From: Streptomyces sp. HNM0574
Lineage (GTDB): Bacteria; Actinomycetota; Actinomycetes; Streptomycetales; Streptomycetaceae
NCBI RefSeq assembly: GCF_012726235.1
Contig: NZ_JAASAH010000001.1
Location: 248,001 to 312,000, forward strand
Reading direction: 5' to 3'
Length of the DNA stretch: 64,000 bases
A program made the translations under genes and the position numbers. Under the pieces are notes generated by a model. That model was not told the DNA's origin. It saw only the letters and a program-made list of their open reading frames with translations, and did no database searches. Of this stretch, positions 8,176 to 16,502 are shown one piece after another; position 1 is the stretch's first letter, and the number at the start of each line of letters is the position of its first letter.

Positions 8176-9455
8176 GCGTGACTCCTTGTGCTGTCGGGGG
8201 TGGGGGCGGTCCGGGAGCACCGGGGCCGCGTGGGCGTTCCGGTGCGTCCCGTGGCCAGGTCGACGGCCCAGGCGGCGACGGACTCCGCGGCGCGCGCGTG
8301 GTCGTCGCGGCGGGCGAGGCGCGCCATCGTGCGCAGCCGCGCCGGGTCCGCGAGGAGCGGGCCGAGCGCCGCCTCCAGACCCGCCGCGTCCGTCTCCCCG
8401 TCCGGGAGGAGCAGCGCGGCGCCGGACGCGGCGAGCGCACCGGCGTTGCGGGTCTGGTGGTCGCCGGGCGCGTGCGGGTAGGGCACGAGGACGGAGGGCA
8501 GGCCGAGGTGCGTCAGCTCCGCGACAGTCGAGGCGCCGGCCCGGCACACGGCCACGTCGGCGGCCGCGTACGCCAGGTCCATGCGGTCCAGGTACGGCAC
8601 GGCGGTGGCGGTCTTCTCGCCGCCGTTGCGGGCGAGTTCGGCGACGACGTCCGGGTGCCGCTCCGGGCCGGTCTTGATCAGCAGCCGGACGTCCTCGCGG
8701 CCCCGCCACCGCGCGGCCAGGCCGACGGCGGCGTCCGTGAGGCGGGTGGCGCCCAGGCTGCCGCCGTTCACCAGCACCAGCCGGCAGTCGCCCGGCAGCC
8801 CGAACCGGGCGCGGGCCCGGGCGCGCAGCTCCGCACGGTCCAGCCGCGCCACCGACTCCACCAGCGGCATGCCGACGACCCTGCGGTCCCGGCCGCCGGG
8901 GAGCTCGTGGCCCGCCTCGTCGAAGGCGAGCGCCACATGGTCGGTCAGCCGGGCGGCGAAGCGGTTGGCGCGGCCCGGCACGGCGTTCGACTCGTGCACC
9001 AGGCAGGGCACGCGCCCCATCCGGGCCCCCAGCACGGCGGGCGCGGACGGATAGCCGCCCATCCCGATCACCACCTGTGCGCCGGTGCGGCGGAGGACGC
9101 CGCGGGCCTGCGCACCGGCGCGCAGCAGGTCGGCGGGGAGCCCGAAGCGCCGTACCCCGAGCGACCGGTCGAAGGGGATCATGTCGACCGTGTGCAGCGG
9201 GAATCCGGCGCCGGGCACGAGTTCGGTCTCCAGTCCGCGCTCGGTCCCGATGAACGCCACGCGGCAGTCCGGCACCGCGCGGCGCAGTGCCTCGGCCACG
9301 GCGATGCCGGGATAGATGTGTCCTCCGGTGCCGCCCGCGCCGATGACGACGGACAGTGCCGGAGCTTTCCGGGGCGAGGGCCCGGGTGCGGACAGGGCGC
9401 GCGGCGTGTGCGCGGCGGGGCCCCGGCATCCGGTGTTCGCGGTGTGTGCAGCCAT
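8172..9455 (-). CDS. MurG-like UDP-GlcNAc glycosyltransferase (second MurG type)
   Basis: A 427-residue GT28-type transferase. The donor-binding loop is GAGGTGGHIYPGIAVAEALR; later come HESNAVPGRANR, VNGGSLGA and the C-terminal CRAGASTVAEL with PYPHAPGDHQTRNA, all in MurG order. MurG normally adds GlcNAc to lipid I. This gene is not in a division/cell-wall cluster but beside an epimerase, a two-component system and an LCP protein, so it is probably a paralogue for a special envelope or natural-product task. The ATG at 9455 adds about 30 extra residues before the first strand; no better start or clear ribosome binding site was found. A roughly 35-residue tail rich in Thr/Arg follows the domain. 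Confidence 0.85.
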   Translation of the reverse strand: MAAHTANTGCRGPAAHTPRALSAPGPSPRKAPALSVVIGAGGTGGHIYPGIAVAEALRRAVPDCRVAFIGTERGLETELVPGAGFPLHTVDMIPFDRSLGVRRFGLPADLLRAGAQARGVLRRTGAQVVIGMGGYPSAPAVLGARMGRVPCLVHESNAVPGRANRFAARLTDHVALAFDEAGHELPGGRDRRVVGMPLVESVARLDRAELRARARARFGLPGDCRLVLVNGGSLGATRLTDAAVGLAARWRGREDVRLLIKTGPERHPDVVAELARNGGEKTATAVPYLDRMDLAYAAADVAVCRAGASTVAELTHLGLPSVLVPYPHAPGDHQTRNAGALAASGAALLLPDGETDAAGLEAALGPLLADPARLRTMARLARRDDHARAAESVAAWAVDLATGRTGTPTRPRCSRTAPTPDSTRSHA

Positions 9456-9479
9456 GCCACAGGACGGTGACCGTGCAGC

Positions 9480-9495
9480 CTGAGAGGAACCTGAG
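9480..9495. promoter_or_regulatory. Direct-repeat operator, copy 1 (murG-like / response regulator divergent promoter)
   Basis: CTGAGAGGAACCTGAG consists of CTGAG repeated with an 11-bp period, as expected for an OmpR-type dimer. It sits 25 bp before the MurG-like start and 90 bp before the response regulator. The complement matches 15 of 16 positions of the repeat at 11775-11790 before the LCP gene. Confidence 0.65.
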
Positions 9496-9584
9496 ACCCC
9501 GGAGGGGGTCGTCTAAGGTGCAGATCCTCCGCCCACCCGCCCGTCCGCGGGCGCCGCCCCGGCGGCCCGGAAGAAAGCCGGCGC

Positions 9585-10334
9585 ATGACTCACAGTCCGC
9601 ACCCGAACCCGCCAGCCCAGCCCTCCCCGTTCTCGCCTCCGCCCGGCGAGGGGCACAAGGTGCTCGTCGTCGACGACGACCCCGAGGTCGCGGAGGCCAT
9701 CGGAGCGGCCCTGGAGACCGAGGGCTACCGCGTGCACCTGGCGTACGACGGCGCGGAGGCCCTCCAGACGGTGGGCAACTGGGGCCCGGACGCGGTCCTC
9801 CTCGACCTGCTGATGCCCCGGCTGGACGGACTCGCCGTCTGCCGCAGGCTGCGCGCCCTCGGCGACCGCATCCCGATCCTCGTGGTGACCGCGCGGGACC
9901 GGGCCGGCGACCGGGTGGACGGCCTCGACGCCGGGGCCGACGACTACCTGAGCAAGCCCTTCGACGTGGCCGAACTCCTGGCCCGGCTGCGGGCCCTGGT
10001 CCGCCGCGCCTACCCGGAACCCCCGGCCGAACTCACCGTCGGCGACCTGTCCCTGCGCGCCGAGACGCGCAGCGGGCGGCGTGCGGGACGGCAGATGGAC
10101 TTCACGCGCACCGAGTACGCCGTCCTCGATCTGCTCATGCGGAACGCCGGGAACGTCGTCCCGAGGGACGTGATCATGGATCACGTGTGGGGCTGGGACT
10201 TCGGCCCGGCCGCCAACTCCCTGGAGGTGTACATCGGTTACCTGCGCCGCAAGCTGGAGGCCGGGGGAGAGCCGCGGCTGATCCACACGGTGCGGGGCGT
10301 GGGCTACCGGCTGGACGCCGTGGAGCGGGCGTGA
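9585..10334 (+). CDS. Two-component response regulator, OmpR family
   Basis: A 249-residue DNA-binding response regulator. The receiver domain spans about residues 24-140: acidic cluster VVDDDPE, phospho-acceptor Asp74 in VLLDLLMPRLDG, conserved Thr in VVTAR and Lys in YLSKPF. The winged-helix domain follows from about 150 (FTRTEYAVLDLLMRN, VYIGYLRRKLE, VRGVGYRL). This architecture resembles MprA/CutR regulators. The kinase gene starts inside its stop codon. Direct repeats in both neighbouring promoters suggest that it controls the MurG-like/epimerase operon, itself and the LCP gene. Confidence 0.93.
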   Translation: MTHSPHPNPPAQPSPFSPPPGEGHKVLVVDDDPEVAEAIGAALETEGYRVHLAYDGAEALQTVGNWGPDAVLLDLLMPRLDGLAVCRRLRALGDRIPILVVTARDRAGDRVDGLDAGADDYLSKPFDVAELLARLRALVRRAYPEPPAELTVGDLSLRAETRSGRRAGRQMDFTRTEYAVLDLLMRNAGNVVPRDVIMDHVWGWDFGPAANSLEVYIGYLRRKLEAGGEPRLIHTVRGVGYRLDAVERA

Positions 10335-11749
10335 GCGGGGAGCGCGGGCGGCGGGTGGCGCTGCGGACCCGCCTCGCGGTGGTGACGTCCGCCGCCGTGG
10401 CGCTCGTCGTCGTTCTCACCAGCCTCGCCGCGTTCCTCGCCGTGCGGCACGAACTGGGGCGGCAGCTGGACCGCAACCTCGCCTCGGAGGCGGCCCGGGT
10501 GCGGGCGCAGGCGAAGGATCCGGAGGCGTGGTGGCCGTCCGGCTCCTGCCGGTACGCGGGCGGGCCGGCGTGCATCCAGGCCGTCGACGCCGACGGGGAC
10601 GTGGTCACCGAGGGCGACGAAACCCTCCCCGTGGACGAGGGCGCCCGGCAGGTCGCGAGCGGCCGGCGCGGCGCGTACTACCGGGACATCACCCTGTTCG
10701 GCCGCCCCGTACGGCTGCTGACCGCGCCGATCCCGCACGACCGCGCGGTGCAGATCGGGCTGCGCTCCGATCCGGCGGACCGGGCGCTGCTCCGGGTGGG
10801 CGCGGTGCTCCTCGTCGTCAGCGTGGGCGGTGTGCTGCTGGCCGGGCTGCTGGGCTGGGCCATCGCGCGGCACGGGCTGCGGCCGGTGGGGCGGCTGACG
10901 GCGACCGCCGAGCGGATCGCCGCGACGCGGGACGCGAGCACGCCCATCGAGGTCACCGGCGCCGACGAACTCGCCCGGCTGGCGGCCTCGTTCAACACCA
11001 TGCTGGCCGAACTGGACGCCTCGGTGACCGCGCAGCGGCGGCTCGTCGCGGACGCCTCGCACGAGCTGCGCACCCCGCTGACGAGCCTGCGCACCAACAT
11101 CGCCGTCCTCGCCCGCGCCGACCGGATCAGCGAGGCGCAACGCGACCGCGCGCTGGACGCGCTGGACCGCGAACTGACGGAGATGACCGGCCTGGTGCGC
11201 GATCTGGTCGACCTGGCACGGGGCGAAGAACCGGCCGCGCTGCTGGAGGACGTCCCCCTGGTGCCGCTCACCGCCCACTGCGTACGGACGGCCGAACGGC
11301 ACTGGCCGGACGTCACCTTCCACCTGCACACACCCGCGGACGGAAGTGGTTCAGCCACTGGGCCGGTGAGTGGCTCAGCCAGTGGGCCGGTGGAGGCCGC
11401 CGTCGTCAGCGGGTTGCCGGCCCGGCTGGAGCGGCTGATCGGCAACCTGCTCGACAACGCGGCCAAGTTCAGCCCGGACGGCGGCGCCGTCGAGGTCGCC
11501 GTGTCCGAGGAGCCGGGCGACTGGATCGAGCTGACGGTCCGGGACCACGGTCCCGGCATCGCGGACGAGGACCTGCCGCACCTGTTCGACCGCTTCTACC
11601 GGTCCCGTTCGGCGCGCGCCCTGCCCGGCTCCGGCCTCGGCCTCGCGATGGCCCGGCAGATCGCCCTCTCGCACGGCGCCACCCTCACCGCGGCCAACCA
11701 CCCCGCGGGCGGCGCCCACTTCACCCTCCGTATCCCGTCCGCCGTCTGA
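10331..11749 (+). CDS. Two-component sensor histidine kinase
   Basis: A 472-residue membrane kinase. One membrane segment lies at residues 13-38 and a second at about 156-178, with an extracellular sensor between them containing a Cys pair (GSCRYAGGPACIQ). HAMP follows, then HisKA with phospho-acceptor His244 in DASHELRTPLTSL, then HATPase with NLLDNAAKFS, DHGPGIA and GSGLGLAMA. GTG at 10331 overlaps the regulator stop. Between HisKA and HATPase there is an unusual SGSATGPVSGSASGPV stretch, encoded by two copies of a 15-bp palindromic repeat found elsewhere in the window. It pairs with the regulator upstream and may sense cell-envelope state. Confidence 0.93.
   Translation: MSGERGRRVALRTRLAVVTSAAVALVVVLTSLAAFLAVRHELGRQLDRNLASEAARVRAQAKDPEAWWPSGSCRYAGGPACIQAVDADGDVVTEGDETLPVDEGARQVASGRRGAYYRDITLFGRPVRLLTAPIPHDRAVQIGLRSDPADRALLRVGAVLLVVSVGGVLLAGLLGWAIARHGLRPVGRLTATAERIAATRDASTPIEVTGADELARLAASFNTMLAELDASVTAQRRLVADASHELRTPLTSLRTNIAVLARADRISEAQRDRALDALDRELTEMTGLVRDLVDLARGEEPAALLEDVPLVPLTAHCVRTAERHWPDVTFHLHTPADGSGSATGPVSGSASGPVEAAVVSGLPARLERLIGNLLDNAAKFSPDGGAVEVAVSEEPGDWIELTVRDHGPGIADEDLPHLFDRFYRSRSARALPGSGLGLAMARQIALSHGATLTAANHPAGGAHFTLRIPSAV
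11345..11383. repeat. Two palindromic repeat units inside the kinase gene
   Basis: AGTGGTTCAGCCACT (11345-11359) and AGTGGCTCAGCCAGT (11369-11383) are near-perfect palindromes 24 bp apart, translated in frame as a Gly/Ser linker. The second unit recurs exactly, inverted, at 61918-61932, and close relatives lie at 42320-42458. Confidence 0.7.
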
Positions 11750-11774
11750 GCCGCCCCGGCGCCGCCCGCGCCGT

Positions 11775-11790
11775 CTCAGGTTCTTCTCAG
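11775..11790. promoter_or_regulatory. Direct-repeat operator, copy 2 (LCP gene promoter)
   Basis: CTCAGGTTCTTCTCAG lies 54 bp before the LCP start. It is the inverse of the 9480-9495 element with one mismatch, and it keeps the 11-bp period of the two CTCAG half-sites. It is a probable binding site of the adjacent response regulator. Confidence 0.65.
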
Positions 11791-11843
11791 CCTCGGTCTC
11801 CAGCGTGGGGCACCTCACCGCCCCACTCGCTCCGGAGGTGCCG

Positions 11844-12869
11844 ATGCGCGCACGCGAACCAGGTCACGGGACACGGGACGGGCGCGGACGCAGCAGGCAC
11901 GCGCGTCCGCGCCGCAGGCCCCGCCGCCGTACGCTGCGGACCGCCGGAGCCGTGGCACTGGCCCTCATGGTGCTCGCGGGCGGACTGGCGTACTGGAAGC
12001 TCGGTGCGGGGCTGCGCACCGTCGACGTCAACGGGCTGCTGGGCGACCGCCCTTCGCACCGGGACGGCGACGGCTCGGTGAACATCCTGCTCATGGGCAG
12101 CGACACCCGCGGCGACGGCAACGGCGCGTACGCGGGAGGCGCGGACGACGGCGCCCGCTCCGACACCACCGTCCTGCTGCACGTCGCGGCCGGCCGGAAG
12201 CGGGCCACCGCGGTCAGCATCCCCCGCGACACGGTGGTGGACCGCCCGCGCTGCCGGACGGCGGAGGGGAGGACGGTGCCCGGATCGGCCCACGAACCGT
12301 TCAACTACGCCTTCGCGTACGGGGGTCCGGCCTGCACCGTGGCCACGGTGGAGCACGTCACGGGCCTGCCCGTGGACCATTTCGCGGTGCTCGAATTCCG
12401 GGGGATGGCGGCGCTGACCGACGCCGTGGGCGGCGTCGAGGTGGACGTGCCCGACGGGATAGCGCCCGGTTACGGGGTCGATCTGGAGCCGGGGAAGCGC
12501 CGGCTGGACGGCAGGCAGGCGGTGGCCTTCCTGCGCCTGCGGCACGTCGGAAAGGACCAGAGCGACCTCCGGCGGATCGAGCGGCAGCAGGAGTTCTTCT
12601 CCGGCTTCGCCCGCGCGGCCCGGAGCAGCGCCGTACTGACCCGGCCGGACCGGCTGACGGAGCTGATGGACGCCACCGGCAGGGCCGTGGTGACCGACGA
12701 GGAGCTGGGCAGCCCCTCGGCCCTGGTCGCGCTGGCCTGGAAACTGCGCGGGCTCGACCCCGACCGCATCCGGTACCTCACACCGGAGCTGGAGCCGGAC
12801 CCGGACAACCCCCGCGCCTGGGTCCGGTTCGCGGACAGCGCGTCCGGTCTGTGGCGCTCCCTCCGATGA
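11844..12869 (+). CDS. LytR-CpsA-Psr (LCP) family cell-wall polymer ligase
   Basis: A 341-residue membrane-anchored protein. A basic cytoplasmic stretch precedes one membrane segment at about residues 36-54 (AGAVALALMVLAGGLAYW). The LCP domain follows: VNILLMGSDTRGDG, DTTVLLHVAAGRKRATAVSIPRDTVV, the central GGVEVDVP segment, and LDGRQAVAFLRLRHVGKDQSDLRRIERQQ. LCP enzymes attach teichoic acids or other glycopolymers to peptidoglycan at the outer face of the membrane. ATG at 11844 follows GGAGG at a proper distance. The shared promoter element links it to the MurG-like/epimerase operon. Confidence 0.9.
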   Translation: MRAREPGHGTRDGRGRSRHARPRRRPRRRTLRTAGAVALALMVLAGGLAYWKLGAGLRTVDVNGLLGDRPSHRDGDGSVNILLMGSDTRGDGNGAYAGGADDGARSDTTVLLHVAAGRKRATAVSIPRDTVVDRPRCRTAEGRTVPGSAHEPFNYAFAYGGPACTVATVEHVTGLPVDHFAVLEFRGMAALTDAVGGVEVDVPDGIAPGYGVDLEPGKRRLDGRQAVAFLRLRHVGKDQSDLRRIERQQEFFSGFARAARSSAVLTRPDRLTELMDATGRAVVTDEELGSPSALVALAWKLRGLDPDRIRYLTPELEPDPDNPRAWVRFADSASGLWRSLR

Positions 12870-12875
12870 CCGGAC

Positions 12876-12920
12876 GTCAACCGACGGTTGACGTCACGAG
12901 GGGGTCAACCTACGGTTGAC
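12876..12920. promoter_or_regulatory. Twin palindromic operators on a leaderless promoter
   Basis: GTCAACCGACGGTTGAC (12876-12892) and GTCAACCTACGGTTGAC (12904-12920) are the same palindrome with centres 28 bp apart. TTGACG at 12888-12893, a 17-bp spacer and TACGGT at 12911-12916 form a promoter predicted to start at or beside the ATG at 12923. A repressor on these sites would cover both promoter boxes. Confidence 0.75.
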
Positions 12921-12922
12921 GC

Positions 12923-13690
12923 ATGGATGACTCGACGCGGAATCCGACCCGACTCACGCATCCCGTACGGCTCGACGACCTGATCGCGGCCATCAGGGCG
13001 TCCCACGACACCACCCTCGACCAGCTCTCCGGGGCGGTCGTCGCGGCCGACCACCTCGGTGAGGTCGCCGACCACCTCATCGGCCACTTCGTCGACCAGG
13101 CCCGCAGGTCCGGCGCCTCCTGGACGGAGATCGGGCGCAGCCTGGGCGTCACCAAACAGGCGGCGCAGAAGCGCTTCGTCCCCAAGGACGAGCCGTCCGG
13201 ACCGGACCCCTCGCAGGGCTTCGGCCGCTTCACCGACCGGGCGCGGAACGTCGTCGTCGCGGCGCAGAACGAGGCCGGCGCGGCGGGCGGCCGGGAGATC
13301 TCCCCGGAGCACCTGCTCCTCGGGCTGCTCTCCGAACCCGGGTCCCTGGCGTTCCGGGCGCTCACCGCCCGAAGCCTCACCCCGGACGCCGTCCGGGAAG
13401 CCGCCACCGAGCGGCTCCCCGCACCCTCGGGCGAGCCCGTCCCCGAGCTGATCCCGTTCGACGCGGGGGCGAAGAAGGCGCTGGAGCTCACCTTCCGCGA
13501 GGCGCTGCGGCTGGGCCACCAGTACGTCGGCACCGAGCACATCCTGCTCGCCCTCCTCGAACTGGAGGACGGGCAGGGCACGTTGTCCGGTCTCGGCCTC
13601 GGCAAGAGCGCCGTGGAGCACACCGTCGGCGAACTGCTCACCGCCCTCGCCGCCGAACGCGCCAAGCGTCCCACCGAACCGGGGCACTGA
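12923..13690 (+). CDS. HTH plus Clp-N repeat domain protein
   Basis: A 255-residue protein. Residues about 14-90 look like a small helical DNA-binding region, with SGASWTEIGRSLGVTKQAAQKRF as the helix-turn-helix. Residues about 97-250 are a Clp N-terminal double repeat (FTDRARNVVVAAQNEAG, ISPEHLLLGLLSEPG; then LELTFREALRLGHQYVGTEHILLALLE) without any AAA+ ATPase module. Clp-N domains bind unfolded or marked proteins, so this may be a regulator whose DNA binding responds to protein damage; that is inference. Twin palindromes overlap its own promoter, which suggests autoregulation. Confidence 0.87.
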   Translation: MDDSTRNPTRLTHPVRLDDLIAAIRASHDTTLDQLSGAVVAADHLGEVADHLIGHFVDQARRSGASWTEIGRSLGVTKQAAQKRFVPKDEPSGPDPSQGFGRFTDRARNVVVAAQNEAGAAGGREISPEHLLLGLLSEPGSLAFRALTARSLTPDAVREAATERLPAPSGEPVPELIPFDAGAKKALELTFREALRLGHQYVGTEHILLALLELEDGQGTLSGLGLGKSAVEHTVGELLTALAAERAKRPTEPGH

Positions 13691-13710
13691 CCCCGGGCGC
13701 GCGCCCCGGC

Positions 13711-14496
13711 TCAGGCGCTGAGCGCCCCCGCGGCGGCCGGCTGCCGCAGCGGTGTCGTCGCAAGGGTCTGCGTGTAGCGCAGCGCGAGCAGAGCGGCGAG
13801 TTGGGGGCAGTCGCCGAGCACGGGGGCCAGGACGTCGGCGCCCGCCTCCCGCGCACCCGCGGCGATGCGGTCGGGCAGGAAACCGGGCGCGATGACGTAC
13901 GGAGCGACCACCACACGGCCGACGCCGTCCGCGCGCAGTGCGCGTACCGCGTCGGCCGTGCGGGGAAGGGAAGCGGAGGCGAAAGCAGGTCGCACGGTGC
14001 ACCAATCAGCTGTGCGCCGCCACTCCCGCGCGGTTTCAGCGATGACTGCGATCGCCTCCGGGTCTGAGGATCCCGCCGAGGCCAGCACGACGCCGGTGGA
14101 CGGCTCCGTGCCCGGCCGCACCCCGGCCTCGCGCAGGCGCCGCTCCAGCGCCGAGACGAGCAGCGGATGCGGCCCGAGGACGGGGGCCTGACGGATGGTG
14201 AGACCGGGCAGCGCGTCCGTCACCTCACGCAGCACGGACGGGATGTCCGACTTGGCGTGGAAGGCGCGCGTCAACAGCAGCGGGAGCGCGACGACTTCGC
14301 GTACGCCCTCGCGGTACAGCCGGCGCAGCACGCGCGGCACGGTCTCGGTGTGGAAGTCCAGATGGCCGACCTCGACCCGGAGCCCGCGGTGCATCGCCCG
14401 CACCCGCGCGCAGAGCGCGGCGACGGTCGCGGCGTGCCGGGGGTCGCGGCTGCCGTGGGCGATGACCACGAGTGCGGGCCGGGTCGTGTCGTACAT
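13711..14496 (-). CDS. Sirohydrochlorin chelatase (CbiX/SirB family)
   Basis: A 261-residue chelatase with the family opening LVVIAHGSRDPRHAATV, the metal-binding His in HGSRD, and a second half-domain starting ALERRLREAG followed by LASAGSSDPEA. It is expected to insert Fe2+ into sirohydrochlorin to make sirohaem, the cofactor of the sulfite reductase encoded at the other end of this cluster. The start at 14496 gives the usual N-terminus; the frame upstream is Ala/Arg-rich and noncoding. It is the last gene of the minus-strand sulfur cluster, 71 bp after the permease gene. Confidence 0.87.
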   Translation of the reverse strand: MYDTTRPALVVIAHGSRDPRHAATVAALCARVRAMHRGLRVEVGHLDFHTETVPRVLRRLYREGVREVVALPLLLTRAFHAKSDIPSVLREVTDALPGLTIRQAPVLGPHPLLVSALERRLREAGVRPGTEPSTGVVLASAGSSDPEAIAVIAETAREWRRTADWCTVRPAFASASLPRTADAVRALRADGVGRVVVAPYVIAPGFLPDRIAAGAREAGADVLAPVLGDCPQLAALLALRYTQTLATTPLRQPAAAGALSA

Positions 14497-14516
14497 GGTG
14501 AGCGGTTTCCGTTCTC

Positions 14517-14546
14517 CTGCGGCTGCGGCTGCGGCTGCGGCTGCGG
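14517..14546. repeat. Hexanucleotide GGCTGC tandem repeat
   Basis: About five GGCTGC units in the gap between the permease and chelatase genes, followed by GGTTCGG. It is a simple-sequence tract with no sign of coding; it could vary in length by slippage. Confidence 0.75.
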
Positions 14547-14567
14547 TTCGGTCGGATGCGGCGGTGG

Positions 14568-15515
14568 TCAGGGGGCGTTGCCCAGCAGTCCCCGGTTGCG
14601 CAGGACGCGGCGTTCGACCGGCGCGAAGAGGAGCAGCTCGATACCGATGCCGACGAGCAGGATCAACAGGATCGCGCCGAGTACGAGTGGCATGTCCTGG
14701 AACGCCCGCCCGGTCTCCAGCAACTGGCCCAGCCCCGCGCCCAGTTCGGGCGAGGTCGCGATCAGCTCGGCCGCCATGAGCGAGCGCCACGAGAACGCCC
14801 ACCCCTGCTTGAGCCCCGAGATGTACCCCGGCAGCGCGGCGGGGAGCAGCACGTGCCGGACGCCGCGGAGACCGGTGGCGCCGATGACCTTGCCGGCGCG
14901 CAGATGCAGCGGCTGGATCCGGTCGACGCCCGACACCAGACCGTTCGCGATGGACGGCACGGCGCCGAGCAGCACCACGGCGTAGATGGTGGCGTCCGTC
15001 AGCCCGAACCAGATGATCGCCGCCGGGACCCAGGCCACCGACGGCAGCGACTGGAGCCCGGACAGGATCGGACCGATCGCCGCCCGTACCGGCCTGACCC
15101 GGGCCACCAGCAGGCCCAGCGGCGTCCCCAGGGCGACCGCGACCAGGAAGCCCAGCGCGCCGCGCGAGATGCTCTGCCAGATGATCTGCAGGATCGTGCC
15201 CTTGTACCACTCCTCGGCGAGGGCGTCCCACACCATGAGCGGACTCGGCAGCTGGTGCGGCTCCTTGAGATGCAGCGCGAAGGCCAGCTGCCACAGGCCC
15301 AGTACGAGCACGACCGCGAGGAGCGGGGGCAGCACCTTGGAGCGCAGGATCTCGCTCACCGGGACGCGTGCCGCGGTGTGCGACTCCAGGGCGTCGAGCC
15401 CCGCCTCCAGCCCGGCGAGATCACCGGCCGCTTCCTGCCCGCCGTCCGCTGGGGCCGCGGCGCCGTCGGACGCGCGGTCCGTCCTGGTTCCGGGCTCGGT
15501 GTCAGTGCTGGCCAT
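14568..15515 (-). CDS. ssuC: Sulfonate ABC transporter permease (SsuC)
   Basis: A 315-residue inner-membrane permease. After a long acidic N-terminal tail (about 55 residues), hydrophobic segments begin at VLPPLLAVVLVLGLWQLAF. The coupling loop is AGKVIGATGLRGVRHVLLPAALPGYISGLK, typical of SsuC. Its start overlaps the SsuB gene by 14 bp. Together with SsuB and SsuA upstream it imports alkane sulfonates as a sulfur source, within a cluster that also handles sulfate. Confidence 0.9.
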   Translation of the reverse strand: MASTDTEPGTRTDRASDGAAAPADGGQEAAGDLAGLEAGLDALESHTAARVPVSEILRSKVLPPLLAVVLVLGLWQLAFALHLKEPHQLPSPLMVWDALAEEWYKGTILQIIWQSISRGALGFLVAVALGTPLGLLVARVRPVRAAIGPILSGLQSLPSVAWVPAAIIWFGLTDATIYAVVLLGAVPSIANGLVSGVDRIQPLHLRAGKVIGATGLRGVRHVLLPAALPGYISGLKQGWAFSWRSLMAAELIATSPELGAGLGQLLETGRAFQDMPLVLGAILLILLVGIGIELLLFAPVERRVLRNRGLLGNAP

Positions 15516-16368
15516 GGCGGCGGATCTCCCCCCTGAGCTGTTCGGTGATCTCTACGGACAGGCCGGCGACGTCCGCGTCCTCGATGCGCCGCGGCTGCGG
15601 GAAGCCGACCTGCCACTCGCGGGCCACGCGCCCGGGGCGGGAGGAGAGCAGCACGACGCGTTCGGCGAGACGCACCGCCTCCCTGACGTTGTGGGTGACG
15701 AAGAGGACGGAGACGTTCGTCTCGGCCCAGATGCGGGTGAGTTCCTCGTGCAGCACGTCCCGCGTGATGGCGTCCAGCGCGGCGAACGGCTCGTCCATCA
15801 GCAGCAGCCGGCTGTCCTGCGCGAGCGCGCGGGCGAGGGCGACGCGCTGGCGCATGCCGCCGGACAGCTGGTGCACGCGCTTGCCGTGCGCGCCCTTCAG
15901 CCGCACCAGCTCCAGCAGGCGCTCGGCCTCCTCCCGGCGGTCGCCCTTGGCCACCCCGCGCATCTTGAGGGCCAGTTCGACGTTCTTGCCCGCGGTGAGC
16001 CACGGGAACAGCGCGTGCTCCTGGAACATCAGCGCGGGCCTGCCGCCGGGGACGTCGATGGTGCCGGAGGTCGGCTTGTCGAGCCCCGCGACCTGGTTCA
16101 GCAGGGTCGACTTGCCGCAGCCCGAGGCGCCCAGCAGCGTCACGAACTCGCCCGGCGCGACGTCCAGACTGATGTCGTCCAGCACCAGCTGCTCGGCGCC
16201 GGGGCGGCCGAAGGATTTGGAGACACGGTCCAGACGGACCGCGTACGGGGCGTCGGCGCGCGCCCCCTCGGTTCCGGGAGCGGCGGACGCGCGGCTCCCG
16301 GCGGCTGCCGTGGCAGTGGTGTGGTGCTCCGGGGCCTGGGGCTCGCTGCTGAGCGTGGTGCTGGGCAT
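15502..16368 (-). CDS. ssuB: Sulfonate ABC transporter ATP-binding protein (SsuB)
   Basis: A 288-residue ABC ATPase with Walker A LLGASGCGKSTLL, the Q-loop in MFQEHALFPW, signature LSGGMRQRVALARAL, and Walker B LLLMDEPFAALDA; the switch His is in FVTHNVREAV. The ATG at 16368 is preferred because GGAGG lies 8-9 nt upstream; a GTG three codons earlier overlaps that site. The first 40 residues are Ala/Thr-rich and lie before the nucleotide-binding fold. Confidence 0.92.
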   Translation of the reverse strand: MPSTTLSSEPQAPEHHTTATAAAGSRASAAPGTEGARADAPYAVRLDRVSKSFGRPGAEQLVLDDISLDVAPGEFVTLLGASGCGKSTLLNQVAGLDKPTSGTIDVPGGRPALMFQEHALFPWLTAGKNVELALKMRGVAKGDRREEAERLLELVRLKGAHGKRVHQLSGGMRQRVALARALAQDSRLLLMDEPFAALDAITRDVLHEELTRIWAETNVSVLFVTHNVREAVRLAERVVLLSSRPGRVAREWQVGFPQPRRIEDADVAGLSVEITEQLRGEIRRHGQH

Positions 16369-16502
16369 CGCTGTCACCTCCGGTGCGGTGTGCGGCTACG
16401 GGTGAAGTGCGGTACGGGCGGGCGGAGTCGGCGGTGGGGCGTGCCGCCCGGCGTGCGGCGGGGGAGTCGGGCTCCCGGGGGAGCGGGGTGCGGAAGCTGT
16501 GG

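Noticed and set aside
8176..9429. Upstream extension of the epimerase through the MurG-like gene
   Set aside because: It is an Arg/Pro/Ala-rich shadow frame; the real start at 8175 has AAGGAG.
14517..14546. GGCTGC repeats as a CRISPR array or coding repeat
   Set aside because: Units are 6 bp, contiguous, without spacers, and lie in a noncoding gap.
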